Below, one piece after another: positions 10,050-22,584 of a DNA stretch of 64,000 nucleotides. Under the pieces are notes generated by a model. That model was not told where the DNA came from. It saw only the letters and a program-made list of their open reading frames with translations, and searched no databases. How positions within the stretch are numbered: position 1 is the first letter of the stretch; every line of letters starts with the position of its first letter. Source of the DNA: Sclerotiophoma versabilis (taxonomy: Eukaryota; Ascomycota; Dothideomycetes; Pleosporales; Didymellaceae); assembly GCA_012274445.1 (NCBI GenBank), contig JAAROD010000093.1, positions 1,550,001 through 1,614,000 on the forward strand, read 5' to 3'. Both the position numbers and the translations under genes were made by a program.

Positions 10050-11545
10050 TAACTAACTAGAGAGGACACCCCCCTCCCTAGGGAAAAACCTAGGCTAAGC
10101 TTACTAATCTACTAGAGGCAGCTTATTAGAGCGCACTACTAGTAGCTAACAAGCTTAACCTCTAAACTACCCCTACTAGGGAATTTAGGGCCTCTACGCA
10201 TTAATCTTGCTATTATTAAGAAGCCTCTTTATTACCTAGTAGGTAACGCGCAGCTTAGTTACACGCTATAAGCTTATTAGCTACTAAAGATAAATTATAA
10301 GTAGGAATAAGTTACTTACGCTAGTAGTAACCCTACTGTTAAGCCTAAGCTTGTTGTGCAGCTTAACCCTAATAGGCTTAAGAGGGGCAGGACTAAAAAT
10401 AAGCTATTAGACTGCTATTTACAAGCTTATTTTTAGGGATTACCTACAGCTTATAGTATAAGTGCCTAGCAGCACAGCAAAAACACCTCTTAGCCTGTTA
10501 GCTGCCTAGCTAATTATAGCAAAGAGCAGCTGCGCTGCTTATTAGCAGTACAGCTATACAACCTCTATAGGGGGTAGCGCAGAGGGCGCCCTTCTAGTAG
10601 GGGACAGAGACAGCAGAGTTGTTGTTATTATTGCTACTGCTAGTGCTAGTGCTAGTAGTAGTTATAGTAGTAGGGATAGAGTTAGAGACCCTAACAGAGC
10701 CTCTAGGGCTAGCAGAAGAAGCTTAGTTAGCTAAAGCTAAGCTAGCTAGGCAAGTAAGCTGCTTATAGGCAGTAGCAGCAGCACAGATAGAAGCAAGGCA
10801 GGCAGCAATAGTAGTAGCAGTACGCGCTTTATGCTAGGCTTTTAATTGCTTCTATATAAAAGTTAGCTAAAAGTTTAAAAAGAGCTATAGAAAAGACAAA
10901 GAGAAGCTTGTTTAAACGCTGCCTAACTACTAAAAGACTAATAAATAAGCAAACAAGGCACTAATAAGTTACTTAAAACGCAATTTAGGTATACTTACAG
11001 CTATTTTAGATGCGGACTTAGAGATTGTTAAAATAGAGGGGGGTACCTACTTATATAGCTAATAGAGCTAGTAAAGGTTAAGCCTGTAGCGCGCAACCTT
11101 TACTGCAGACACTAGCCTCTAGCTGCTACCTAGTTAGCTATCTAAATTATTTACTATAACCCTTACTACGCTAGAAACAAGCTTAAGACTAACTGTTTAG
11201 ACGCTTGTTTAGCTCTGCTACTAAAGGAGGTACTACTAACTAAGCCTAGAAGCAACCTACACGCAATTAAGCAGCTTAGATAGGGCAAAGAACCTATAAA
11301 CAAGCTACCTGCTAAACTATAAGAAGCTCTTTTAGCTATAGTACTATAGTACTAAGGTATAGGAGGATATAAAATAGGATTAAAGGACTAGAGATATTTA
11401 AAAAGATTAACTAAGAGGTAACTTAGGCGCTTAGACTCCTGTTTAACCCTATATTTTAGACCTACACTACAGGAAAACCACTAAACAAGCTACTTAACTA
11501 TAATTTAGCTACTCTCTTATTAAATTAGAGAACAACTAAGAGGTG
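10050..11545 (-). pseudogene. Antisense reading-frame remnant in the 3' region of Copia A
   Basis: About 1.5 kb separates RNase H from the 3' LTR, more than a plain copia element needs. Read on the strand opposite to gag-pol, with RIP stops treated as former Gln, it gives a long frame, clearest in Copia B (see 13410-14940). The Cys-rich section maps here to about 10443-10603. Function unknown. Confidence 0.55.
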
Positions 11546-11814
11546 TGTTGCGTAATTAAGCTGCTTAGTTGGTTGTATAGGGATTAATTAGCCTAGAGAA
11601 TTAGCTACAAGCTGCTCTAGAGCTAACTAAAAGCTTATTATGTTAGCATAATAGCAACAAGCAACCCTAATAGCAAGCAGAAGCTTGCTTTAGATAAGTT
11701 ACGTAACCTACACAGATTTTCTATGTATATAACAGACCACTTTTATCTAATCTTAGATAGGCACTAATTAAATACTATTAATTAACTAAGTATAGTCCTT
11801 TAAGCTCAATTATA
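11546..11814 (+). repeat. Copia A 3' LTR (269 bp)
   Basis: Starts TGTTGCGTAATTAAGC and ends CAATTATA (CAATTACA before RIP). The TSD GCTAT follows at 11815-11819. It is preceded by a GAGGTGTG purine-rich stretch, the likely polypurine tract. Confidence 0.9.
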
Positions 11815-12640
11815 GCTATTATTAGAGACTTTAATTTTCTAATTCTATAGTAGGTCCTCTTCTTTATACTAGAAAGAGAGGTAGTAGCACACCTTAAAGA
11901 TAATAAAGAGTAGAATAGCTTAACCTTTAGTATTAACGCTCTATATAACTATTATCTACTCTCTATTACTTAGCTAGACTACCTTTAGCTATTCTTATTA
12001 CTCTAAAGCTATAATAACTACTTCTTTTAATATAACACCTATTATAAAGCTAGCCTTATTAAAGTTATAGGTGTTATTATTCTAGATACTATACTTAGCT
12101 TTAATATTAGCTACTAGGCTAAACTAGCTCTAGATTACCTTAGAATTCTTGCAGAAGGCTCTCTTATAGTTGTATTTTTAATTAAACTTTACTATAAGCT
12201 CTAGTTAGTACTTAATAAATATACTAGGCTAGTTTATACTAATATAGCCTAGATTATACTTAGCGCGTAAAGAATTAGCTATATTAGCTATAGCTATAAG
12301 CCTTAGGGGAAATCCTTACGCAACTAGCTTAAGTATATACTTAATAATTACCTACTTCTTAGTATTAGTTAGATTCTATAAGTTAGCTATAGTATTAGCG
12401 TGTAAAGGTTATTTAGCGTGTTAGTTATATAGTATAGTTTTAGAGACCTTATAGATAGCTATAGCATATTATAGAAAGAGCTTTACGTCTCTTTTAAGAG
12501 CTTAAACTATAAGCTATATCTAAGCTTCTTTTAACACGTTTAGCTAGCGCTATTATTAAGGTATTAGTAGAGTAGTAGTATTTTAGTATAGTCTTAGTAA
12601 AAGTATATAGCTTACCTGTATATATAGCTTACCTATAAGG
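11815..12640 (-). mobile_element. pogo1, Fot/pogo-type DNA transposon, 5' part
   Basis: The reverse complement matches pogo2 from its left end (37871) across its insertion point, including the transposase N-terminal half and the first DDE block. The outer end reads ...CCTATAAGG followed by TA (12641-12642), the Tc1/mariner target duplication. Copia A interrupts it on the left; the C-terminal part would continue beyond gypsy1 outside the window. It appears to be inserted in pogo3. Confidence 0.82.
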
Positions 12641-12642
12641 TA

Positions 12643-13140
12643 CGTTACTAAGTTAGTATCTAATAGAGTTAAGATAAATCTCTACTATTATAACTACCTT
12701 AATAAACCTCTCTATACCTATTTAGAACCTAGTTTTATTAAAGTTATAGGTATCTTTATTAAAGATACTATACTTAGCTTTTATACTAGCTACTAGCTTA
12801 AACTATAGCTTAATAATTATAGAGTTACTATATAGAACTCTATAGTAGTCTCTAGGTTATAATAGCTAAGATTTAATCTATAGTTAATATAAGATAAAGT
12901 ATTCTACCTAGTTAATACTAATATAAGTGCTAGTATATATAGCTAATAATTAATTAGCTATACTATAGACTTTAGTATAAGAAGAGGTAAATATATATAG
13001 AAATAGGTTCTTTATATATATAATAAGACTATTCTCTTTACTCTTAGTTAGATTTAATTAGTTAGAGTAGGTAATATATTAGAACTATATTCTAATATAT
13101 TAGTTTATTAGAGTACTCTAGAATAATCTATATACTAAAG
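12643..13140 (-). mobile_element. pogo3, second pogo-type transposon, transposase fragment
   Basis: On the minus strand a segment reads like the pogo catalytic block (D-T-Y-N-F-N-K-T-R-F, cognate of IYNFDETGF) and is diverged from pogo1 and pogo2. pogo1 cuts it on the left. Copia B interrupts it on the right, with TSD TAAAG at 13136-13140 and 20688-20692. It carries many stops. Confidence 0.7.
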
Positions 13141-13409
13141 TGTAATCGAGCTTAAAGAACTATACTTAGTTAATTAATAGTATTTAATTAGTGCCTATCT
13201 AAGATTAGACAAAAGCAGTCTGTTATATACATAGAAAATCTGTGTAGGTCACGTAACTTATCTAAAGCAAGCTTCTGCTTACTATTAGAGTTGCTTATTA
13301 CTATTATACTAACATAACAAGCTTTTAGTTAGCTCTAGAGCGGCTTACAGCCAATTCTCTAGGCTAATTAATCTCTACACAACTAACTAAGCAGCTTAAT
13401 TATATAACA
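13141..13409 (-). repeat. Copia B 3' LTR (269 bp)
   Basis: Plus-strand ends TGTAATCGAGC and ATATAACA. It is preceded by TSD TAAAG and followed by CACCCCCTAG, the complement of a purine tract. Confidence 0.9.
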
Positions 13410-14940
13410 CACCCCCTAGTTATTCTCTAATTTAATAAGAGAGTAGCTGAATCACAGTTAAGTAGCTTATTTAGTAGTTTTCCTGTAGTGTAGGTCTAAA
13501 ATATAGAGTTAAACAGAAGTCTAAGCGCCTAAGTTGCCTCTTAGTTAATCTTTTTAAATATCTCCAGTCCTTTAATCCTATCTTATATCCTTCTATACCT
13601 TAGTACTATAGTACTATAGCTAAAAGAGCTCCTTATAGTCTAGCAGGCAGCTTATTTATAGGTCCTTTACTCTATCTAAGCTGCTTAATTGCGTATAGGT
13701 TGCTCCTAGGCTTAGTTAGTAGTACCTCCTTTAGTAGCAGAGCTAAACAAGCGTCTAAACAGTTAGTCTTAAGCTAGTTTCCAGCGTAGTAAGGGTTATA
13801 GTAAATAATTTAGATAGCTAACTAGGTAGCAGCCAGAGGCTAGTATCTGCAGTAAAGGTTGCGCGCTATAGGCTTAACCTTTACTAGCTCTATTAGCTAT
13901 ACAAGCAGGTGCCCCCCTCTATTTTAACAATCTCTAAGTCCGCATCTAAAATAGCTGTAAGTATACCTAAATTACGTTTTAAGCAACTTATTAGTGCCTT
14001 ATTTGCTTATTTATTAGTCTTTTAGTAGTTAGGCAGCGTCTAAACAAGCTTCCCTTTGTCTTTTCTATAGCTCTTTTTAAACTTTTAGCTAACTTTTATA
14101 TAGAAGTAATTAAAAGCCTAGCGCAAAGCGCGCACTGCTACTACTATTACTGCCTGCCTTACCCCTATCTATGCTGCTGCTACTGCCTGTAAGCAGCTTA
14201 CTTACCTAGCTAGCTTAGCTTTAGCTAACTAAGCTTCTTCTGCTGGCCCTAAGGGCTCTGTTAGGGTCTCTAACCCTATCCCTACTACTACAACTACTAC
14301 TAGCACTAGCACTAGCAGTAGTAACAACAATAATAACCCTGCTATCTCTATCCTCTGCTAGAAGGGCGCTCTCTGCGCTACCCCCTGCAGAGGTTGTATA
14401 GCTATACTACTAATAAGCAGCGCAGCTGCTCTTTGCTATAATTAGCTAGGCAGCTAATAGGCTAAGAGGTGTTTTTACTGCGCTACTAGGCACTTATGCT
14501 ATAAGCTGTAGGTAATCTCTAAAAATAAGCTTATAAATAGTAGTCTAATAGCTTATTTTTAGTTCTGCCCCCCTTAAGCCTATTAGGGTCAAGCTGCACA
14601 ACAAGCTTAGGCTTAACAGTAGAGTTACTACTAGCGTAAGTGACTTATTCCTACTTATAATTTATCTTTAGTAGCTAACAAGCTTATAGCGCATAACTAA
14701 GCTGCGCATTACCTACTAGGTAATAAAGAGGCTTCTTAATAATAGCAAGATTAATACATAGAGGCCCTAGATTCCCTAGTAGGGGTAGTTTAGAGGTTAA
14801 GCTTATTAGCTACTAGTAGTACGCTCTAACAAGCTGCCTCTAGTAGATTAGCAAGCTTAGCCTAGGTTTTTCTCTAGAGAGGGGAGTGTCCTCCCTAGTT
14901 AGTTAAGAAATTAATCTTTTATTTCTCTATTAATAAGCTT
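13410..14940 (+). pseudogene. Antisense Cys-rich reading-frame remnant of Copia B
   Basis: Read on the plus strand, opposite to Copia B gag-pol, one frame gives coherent protein-like sequence if TAG/TAA are taken as RIP-changed CAG/CAA. It has an Ala/Thr-rich N-terminal part, a Thr/Ser/Asn-rich linker (about 14285-14340), then a Cys-rich section at 14352-14512 with C-K-G-A-L-C, P-C-R-G-C and K-R-C-F-Y-C-A-T-R-H, and a Gln-rich tail. The spacing resembles a metal-binding module. Bounds are approximate and no start is visible. I do not recognise the protein. It lies in the extra region between RNase H and the 3' LTR, as in families A, F and perhaps D. Confidence 0.55.
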
Positions 14941-15054
14941 TTATTTATAGGACTATAACTTACATAACTTATTCTAACCTATAATAAGCTTGTTATTACC
15001 TATTAAGCTGCTTATTTAGCTGTAAAACGTTACTGTTAGTTACCTTATTTTCTT

Positions 15055-18000
15055 AGTTTAATCCTATTATCTAATTAACATACTGCTCTCTATCTATATC
15101 TAAGCAGATATTAAATAGGTTAAGATAGTCTAAAAAGTACTTATAGGCTTACCTAGGCAGCGCTTTTATAAGCCTGTCTACTAGCATTTTATTAGTCTTT
15201 ATATAGGTAATAATAAAGGTACTCTTAGCATACTCTTGTTTTAACTATATATTTTGTATGTCTATATAGCGCAGCTAGGTAGTAAGTTACTTACTCTCTT
15301 TAACTACTAGCTAAATAGTCTGCTAGTTATTATAAAAGATCTCCTATACTATACCTAAGTTAAGTTATAGTTTATAGAGGAATTGTTTTAGAGCTACGCT
15401 CTCCTTGGCTATATACTCTAAAGCTAGTAATTCTGCCTCTGTAGTTAAAGTAGTTACTATAGCTTATTAGGCTGCCTTCTATATAATTAGACCTCTAAAG
15501 AGCTGCACAATATAGCCCTAAGAAGATTAATAGGTTAAACTATTATTAGCAAATAAGGTATTACTGTATATAAGTAACTAGCTCCTAGAATAAGCTCTAT
15601 ACCTTATACCTAGGTGCTTAGTCCTATATAGGTAGCTAAGAACCTAAGCTACTGCCTTAAAGTAAGCAGCTCCTAGGTTAGTTAGATAATAGGATAGTTA
15701 AGATGCAGCGTAAGCTACATCTAGACAGATTATAATAGCTATATATAGAATAGACCTAACGCGCTCCTAATAGGCTTTAATCTTCTGTTTTAAAGCTTCT
15801 CCCTTGTGCCTAGGGAGCTTAGTTGTTAGAAAGGGGGTACTTAGAAGCAACCCCTTGTCTATAACCTTAAATTTAGAAGCAAGCTTCTTAATATAGGAGT
15901 TATGCGCAAGTATAATAGTATAAGTAGCTTAATTCTAGATAATTTAAACTCTAAGGAACTATTTAGTAGCTCTATAATCTTTAATTTAATATTTGCCTAT
16001 AAGTAAGCTTATTAGCTACTCTGCAGTAGCTTAATTATCCCTATAATATACTAGGAGAATGTTATCTATATAGAAAAGTAGAACTATTCTCTGCTTATTA
16101 TTAAAGAAGAGGCAAGGCTCTTCCTTTAATAACTTTAAACTAAGCGCCTAGAGCATACTAGACAGCTTCTTATACTATAAGACTAGTAAATTATATAGTC
16201 TATATAGAGCTTATAGTAAGCAGACTACCTAATTAGGTTTCCTAAACCTGTTAGGCAGCTTACAGAGCACCTAAGGCTAGTCCTAGCAGCTTATATTAAG
16301 GAACGCGCCTGCTACATTATACTAATATAGTTTAAGGTTAAACTGTGCAGCTATTACTACTATAGTGCAAAAAGATCGCGCAGTAAGTGTTATAGCATAG
16401 GTTAACTTAATTAAATTCTTAGCCTATAGGTCTCTACACATACAAATTCTAGCTTTATATTTTATAAAGTATCTATCTTGGTTAAACTTATATATAAAGA
16501 CCTATTTAAGTAGTAAAGGCCTATCTAAGCTGCTTAGTTAGTTAATTTCTTCCTATATATGCTTTTTAATAAGTGTTAATATCTCTTTCTTATACGCCTA
16601 GCAAAATAGAGCGCCTAGTAGGTAGTATACAAGCTCCTTCTATTTATTAGGGAGCAGAGGGAGCTTATTACAGTATATACGCTGCTTAATTTAAGCAACT
16701 AATCTCTTAGCCTATAGGGCTAAGGCATTAATAACTATATATATAGTAATTAGGTCTCTTCTAAGCTCCCTATACCTTTCTGCATACTTAAATAGAGGTT
16801 TAAGCATCTATAAATACTTTACTAATTAAATTAAGCTAATTATAGTGTACAGGCCTACTCTATTAGCCCCTCTATTATCTTCTCTAAGCTTATTACGCTG
16901 TTAGTTACAAAGCTAACAGCTTAACCTAATAGCTGTGCCTATACCCCTGCGCCTTTCTGCACTTCTTATACTTAGTTAACCTACTTCTATTACTCTCTAA
17001 GATAGTATAAGGACAATTAAGAAGCTAGGTCTAATAGGTAGATTATTACAATCCTTAATAGCTGCTAGCAAGCTCCCTTCTTTAACAGTAGAGTGCACTT
17101 TCTATAAGTTACTAGACAGAGTCTCTATATAAGGAGCCTCTAGATTATTACTAAGCTACTTATTATTAGGCTTAGGCGTAGGATTAGGTAAAAGTAGACC
17201 TATATCTTATTACTCTACGCAAATCTCTATTGGTTTGCTAGCTAAGCTAACTAATTACGTAGTCTTATCTTTAGAAGCTTAATTAGTACTAGACTAGCCT
17301 TCTAGTAACTAACTTCTCTCTAGAAGTTTACCCCTAAGCTATTACTTAGCAGGTAAGTTAAGTAATAGATCTTCTCCCTCTGTAATAGGGAGCTTAATTA
17401 CGTCTTCTATATGCATAATTTTACTAGTTTTATAGAGTATCTTAATTATAGCAGTTACTTCTAATACTAGAATAGCATCTAACTTATCTCTGCTATAAAA
17501 GAGCTCCTTATTAAAGGTTACATTGCGCATTATAATTACCTAGTTAAGTTAGAGTACCTATATCCTATAGATATTAGTAGCTTAGTAGCCTACTAAATAC
17601 CTAATATAGCCCCTTAAAGTAACCTTAAAGCCTTTCTAATTATGCCTAGCTGCTTATTCCCTGTTTAAGAGGTATGCACAGCAGCTATATGCATATATCC
17701 TACTCTAATTAGGTCTTAGATTAGCTGTAACTGCCCTTACCTACTTAGGTTAGTACTAGTAGAAGTATTGTGTAAACTACTAGTTAAGCTGCTTATTTAG
17801 ACTCTAAAGCTTATTTATGTGCAATAGGCTTATGTTATAAAGCTAGGCTACTGCTGCAACTACCTTAGGCCAGAGCTTCTTAGGTAAGTTTAAGCTACTT
17901 CTTATCTTAATAGACTTAGTAATAATCTCTTAGCCCTCTCTTTTAGTAGCTCTATTTAGCTTATATATATATAGCAGGACCTATTCAATATTAATTCCTG

Positions 18001-20255
18001 CTTTAAGTACCTAGTGTTTATATAGAGAGCTCCCTTACTATAGTAAGGTAGTAGTATTATTATCCTAGCTTATTTTGCAGATACAGAGCTTATACTAGGT
18101 AGCTACCCAGCTTAAGAAATTAGTTAGAACACGTAAAATCTTAATCTAAGTCTTTTCTTACAGTGTGTACATAAAGAGCTTCCTACTATAGTACTCCTTA
18201 ATTAAAAGCATCTATAGTTTACTACCTCTGCCTAGAGGCATATTAAATAGGTCCTATCTAATTCTCTAGAACAGCTAAGCAGGCTTCTTACAAGGTCTGC
18301 GTAAAATAACCTACTTAGCATGTATAGTTGCACACACCTTATAGTTCTTTTAGAGCATTCTACTTATATATACACTACACGCGCGCTGTATAAGTGCTTA
18401 AAGAGCTTCTAGGCCTAGATATCCTACTTAGGCGTACTACAGCTACTCTGTTAAGCTTCTAGGATATAAGTTATATAAGCGTTTTATTATTACTGTATTT
18501 AATAGGCTTAGAAAGTAGTATAATAGTAGCTTATATTTAAAGAAAGTAAGGTTGTAAGCACGCTGCAGAGTAGCACACATAATACTCCTATTTAGATCTT
18601 TAATATAACCAACTTAGAGAGTACTATTAAGGCCTAGGTACTATACCCCTTTTTCCTGTAATTAAGCTTCTAAGATTATATTAACATAGAATCCTTCTAC
18701 TATAACAACGTCCTAAAGGAGCAGGTTCTCTATATTTAGGCTGCGCCTTCTATAGAAGGTGTTCTTAAACAAATAAGCTCCTTAGCCTGCAATAGGGAAC
18801 GCTTAGGTACCTGCTTCTACTGTATCTATTAAGGTAGCTAGCACAAAGGTGCTAGGTATAAGCTTATCCGCGCTGTTAACTAGGTAAGTAGCAGCTCTAT
18901 TATCTAAAATCATGCTTTCTAACAGGAGATAGGCGTTAAAGTCTATAAGGTTATAGACCTCTAGCTTCTCCTCTACCCCTAAGTTTATTAGGAGTCTTAT
19001 TATTATCTTTAGGTTAATAAGAGCTACTTAGACGTTGCCTAGGAACTTAGCTTTAGGCACTCTGCTTATAGGTTAAGGCATGCTGCCTGCTGCAATAGCG
19101 CAGGGAGCTTATGCGTACTAGCTAAGTTACTTAATTAACTTCTTTAGGTCCTTAAAGTTATTAGAGTTAAGCTTCTAAAGTATATTCTAGCAGCGTAATT
19201 CCTTAAGATAGTAAGAAGGCGTAGACAAGCCCCTTACTACTGTCTCTAGTGCTTAGTATTTAGTTGCCTTCTACCTATAGGTGTTCTTTTTCTTCTTACA
19301 GGGGCATTTATAGCTGTTGCCTATAGCTAAGTAGTTAGAGTTACTAGCAGGAGCGCTTTAGGCAACGTCTAAGCGGTTGCTAAAGGTAGCAAACACACTA
19401 GAGGTATTCTTCCCTGCTCTTATTATATGCTTATGCATTAGGCTACTAAAGACCCTACTTACTTAGTCTAAAGTAAGCGTTTTAAGCCCTAGAATAGTAT
19501 CTAAGATAATCCTTTAGTGCATGGTGTAGGCCTATTTAGGGCCAATCTTATAGCTTAATATATCTAAGAAGTCTTAGACAGTAAGCTCCCTATTAACCTC
19601 TGTAAGCTTATAAGCCTTAGCTCTTATATAGAGGTATAACTACTTCTAGTACCAGTCTTATAGAGCAGCTTATCCCTACTTAGCAGCTCTAAGGTAAGCC
19701 CTATACTTAGCTTATACTTAGTTCTTAGTGCTAAGTAAGGTAGAAGTAAGCTTCTCCCTTAGGGCCTAGATAAGCGATTATAGGGTTGTACTATTACCTA
19801 AAACAAGCTGCACTATTACTAGTAACATAATTAATAGGGACACAGTAGCGTTAACCTAGTTCTATAGCTTCTAAAGGTGCTTAGCCCTAGCTGCCTACTT
19901 ACTTAATTTAATCTTATACTTAGTAAGCTCCTAGTTATATACTTTAGTGCTTAACAGAGTTAGAGTGCTATAAGGCGTGCGCGTGTTAATTAGCTATATT
20001 AATTAACTTTAGGTTAAGTATGCTAGGGGCCTCTTATTAAACATTAAGCTTCCTGCTAGTTGTTTAGAAGCTCTAAAGAAATCCTCTAAGCTACCTAGCA
20101 GTAGCTAAAAAGCTCCCTTATATATACTAGGAGCATCTAAGGCATCTAGGTTAACTAGATCCTATATATTGCGCAGCTTAGCATACTATATAAGCTGTAT
20201 GTACTAATTAGGCTAATTAGTTTAAGACTTTAGTTAGAAGGTGCCTGCAGGGATA
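15055..20255 (-). pseudogene. Copia B gag-pol remnant
   Basis: Mirror copy of the Copia A polyprotein, bounds approximate. RNase H lies at about 15155-15685, reverse transcriptase at about 15935-16495 with the Y-I-D-N-I box near 16061-16078, integrase at about 17950-18430, protease near 18890-18910 and the Gag cysteine motif near 19285-19310. One piece of 62 codons (17342-17530), between integrase and reverse transcriptase, stays open by chance and is the largest open frame in Region 2. The rest is full of RIP stops, so no function is expected. Confidence 0.87.
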
Positions 20256-20404
20256 GTAGATTAAGCTTATAAGCTATAGTTAACTAGCTTACTTATAGTA
20301 GTAATTTGTAGTTACTAAGAATTTAGGTTTAATTAGAGTAGTTAAGCTGCGTCTAATAAGCTCTATTTAGCTAAGTGTGCAGAGAGATCTACTGTTCTTA
20401 GAAA

Positions 20405-20418
20405 GCTGGGCTTATAAC
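20405..20418 (-). other. Copia B primer binding site
   Basis: Plus strand GCTGGGCTTATAAC, one RIP change away from the initiator tRNA-Met anticodon arm GCTGGGCTCATAAC, directly abutting the 5' LTR at 20419. Confidence 0.75.
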
Positions 20419-20687
20419 TATAATTAAGCTTAAAGAACTATACTTAGTTAATTAATAGTATTTAATTAGTGCCTATCTAAGATTAGACGAAAGCGGTCTG
20501 TTATATACATAGAAAATCTGTGTAGGTTACGTAACTTATCTAAAGCAAGCTCCTGCTTACTATTAGAGTTGCTTATTACTGTTATGCTAATATAACAAGC
20601 TTTTAGTTAGCTCTAGAGCGGCTTATAGCCGATTCTCTAGGCTAATTAATCCCTACACAACTAACTAAGCAGCTTAATTGCGCGATA
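20419..20687 (-). repeat. Copia B 5' LTR (269 bp)
   Basis: Ends GCGCGATA on the plus strand, so the LTR begins TATCGCGCAATT on its own strand. This points to an original TGTCGCGCAATT, from which the other LTRs derive by RIP. TSD TAAAG follows. Confidence 0.9.
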
Positions 20688-20866
20688 TAAAGTAATATAC
20701 TTAAGGCTTAGTAACACATTAGATTTAAGTAATTAGATAATAAGAATTACTTTTTCTTTATAGAAAAGTAATCCTATATCTAGTTATAGTTATATTATAG
20801 ATAGTTAAGAAGTTTAATAAGCCTTAGTATTAAGTAGCTAACTTAATAGAGTAGTTAACTTAATAG
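20688..20866 (-). mobile_element. pogo3, 5' end with terminal repeat
   Basis: Continues pogo3 beyond Copia B. The outer end holds two tandem ~17-bp units (TAGCTAACTTAATAGAG and TAGTTAACTTAATAG), the same architecture as the pogo1/pogo2 ends. TA follows at 20867-20868, the target site inside gypsy2. Confidence 0.6.
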
Positions 20867-20868
20867 TA

Positions 20869-21227
20869 GATTATATTATTCCTATTACTTCTAATAACTT
20901 ATTATTATATATAATTTATACTATAAATAATAGTAAAACCTAGTTATTCTATTTCTAGTTACTATAGATTTATAGGTATATTTCTATAGTTTAATTTATT
21001 CTTTCTATTTATATGTTTATCTATATATAATAGGCTATAAATAGCTTTTTCTTAGTACCTAATATAGCAAGTATTATAGTTTAATAGTTTAATATAAAAA
21101 GCTTATCTCTATTACTAATAATTAACTTAGGTATTCTATAGTAGTAAATAATTTAATTAATAAATACTATAGCTAGCTGCTATATAGTATAGTTATAATT
21201 AAATAGTGTTATTTTAGTATACTTTAT
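20869..21227 (-). mobile_element. gypsy2, integrase-region scrap
   Basis: Closely matches gypsy4 at about 40290-40665, the part of pol between reverse transcriptase and the 3' end. pogo3 cuts it on the left and the Copia D1 LTR on the right. Its orientation matches the gypsy LTR at 59300-59768, so both may be ends of one outer element (inference). Confidence 0.7.
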
Positions 21228-22382
21228 TATAATAGGGCTTATAGAACTTTACTTAGGTAATTAATAGCATTTAATTAGTACTATTTAATCTATATCTAAA
21301 ATATTAATTATATATAAAGAGAATTTAGAGGCTATATAATTTTACCTAGTAAGCTTATAGGCTTTTTAAGACCTACTTAGTCTTCTAACCTTATTAAGTA
21401 AGCCTTTAAGCTTCTATAAAGCTGCTTAGTAGTTTAGTACTAGAGTAACTTAATTAGAGTATAGAAGTAAGAAAAAAGCTCTATAGTAGTAATCTATATA
21501 CTTTATTATATAATATACTCTCTTAGGTATTTATACCTAGATATACCTGCTTATAGAGTACTTATTTCTTTATTCTAAGGCTTAATTTAAGAGAATATCT
21601 TTTAAGAGCTCTTTTAACTTTTCTTAAGTATTTAGCTCTTATTCTAGATACTCTAGAAGTAAAAATAGGCTTTAATATAACCTAATTCTAATTAGTAGGT
21701 ACTATTTAAGCGTTTTATTACGTAATAAATTACTTATTTATACTTTTACTTTCTCTTTAAGTACTTAGTAGCCTACCTAAACGCTTATATAGCTACTATA
21801 AGTAGATATCTAGGCTAGGTACCTCTAATTAGCTCTAGGTATTATTTATAATAGTAAGAGTAAGTATTTAATACTTTACTATACTACTCTATTACCTAAT
21901 CTTAGTAATATTAGAATACTTATAGTAGGTAGAGCCTCTTACTATTACTTTTACTATACTAGTTAGTACTCTATATAAGCTGTCTATCTACTTAATTTCT
22001 ATAATTTTCTAGTTATCTTTATTAGTATAGCTATAAGTATACTAATTTAGCTTTTGTATATTTTCTATATCTCTTAGGTACTTTTTTTAATCTATTTAGT
22101 CTTCTTTTTAGTTAGGTATATTTTTTAGCCTAAGTTTTTATTAGATAGTATTTAATTAATTCTACTATTACTATTTTCTAGCTCTTTTTAGGTTTTACTA
22201 ACTTCTATATAGAGAGAATTTAAAGCTAAGTAACTTATATATACTACTACTACCTTCTATACTTATACTACCTACTATAGTACTACTAGCTTACTTATAC
22301 CTATACCTATACCTATACCTATAACTATAACTATAACTATATTTATATCTATAGTTATAGCTTTAGCTACTTCTTTAGCTAT

Positions 22383-22414
<32 letters not shown>

Positions 22415-22584
22415 TTACTACTACTACTACTACTACCTATGCTACTGCACTGCTACTGCTACCTCTACTACTACTACTACTACCTGCCTCTATACTCTCT
22501 ATCTCTATTCTAGGTACTTCTATACTAGGTATATATAGAGTAATTCTCTACGTATACTATATAGATATACTACTAGTAAGTAGC
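21228..22584 (-). mobile_element. Copia D1, 3' LTR and 3' region
   Basis: LTR at about 21228-21515 (about 288 bp, TATAATAGGGC to TATATAATA), followed by the extra region between RNase H and the LTR. That region includes short CTA and CCTATA arrays (about 22295-22440). From about 21990 it duplicates 36290-36923 of Copia D2. gypsy3 interrupts it at 22584 after GTAGC. Heavily RIP-mutated. Confidence 0.75.

Larger units (their letters stand above)
4268..11814 (+). mobile_element. Copia A, full-length Ty1/copia retrotransposon (7,547 bp), RIP-mutated
   Basis: Bounded by two 269-bp LTRs and a perfect 5-bp TSD GCTAT (4263-4267 and 11815-11819) inside pogo1. It is exactly as long as Copia B (13141-20687), its inverted relative. 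RIP is moderate: many TAG/TAA stops replace CAG/CAA/TGG codons, but more CpA and TpG survive than in families C, D and F. Confidence 0.92.
13141..20687 (-). mobile_element. Copia B, full-length Ty1/copia retrotransposon (7,547 bp), inverted copy of A
   Basis: Bounded by 269-bp LTRs and a perfect TSD TAAAG inside pogo3. It matches Copia A along its whole length in opposite orientation with no net length change: position x in B corresponds to 24955-x in A. A and B form a 16.4-kb inverted repeat with a 1.3-kb spacer. Confidence 0.92.

Noticed and set aside
17342..17530. Open 62-aa frame inside Copia B as a possible small gene
   Set aside because: It is collinear with the Copia A polyprotein at about 7425-7613 and is a chance RIP-free gap in gag-pol.
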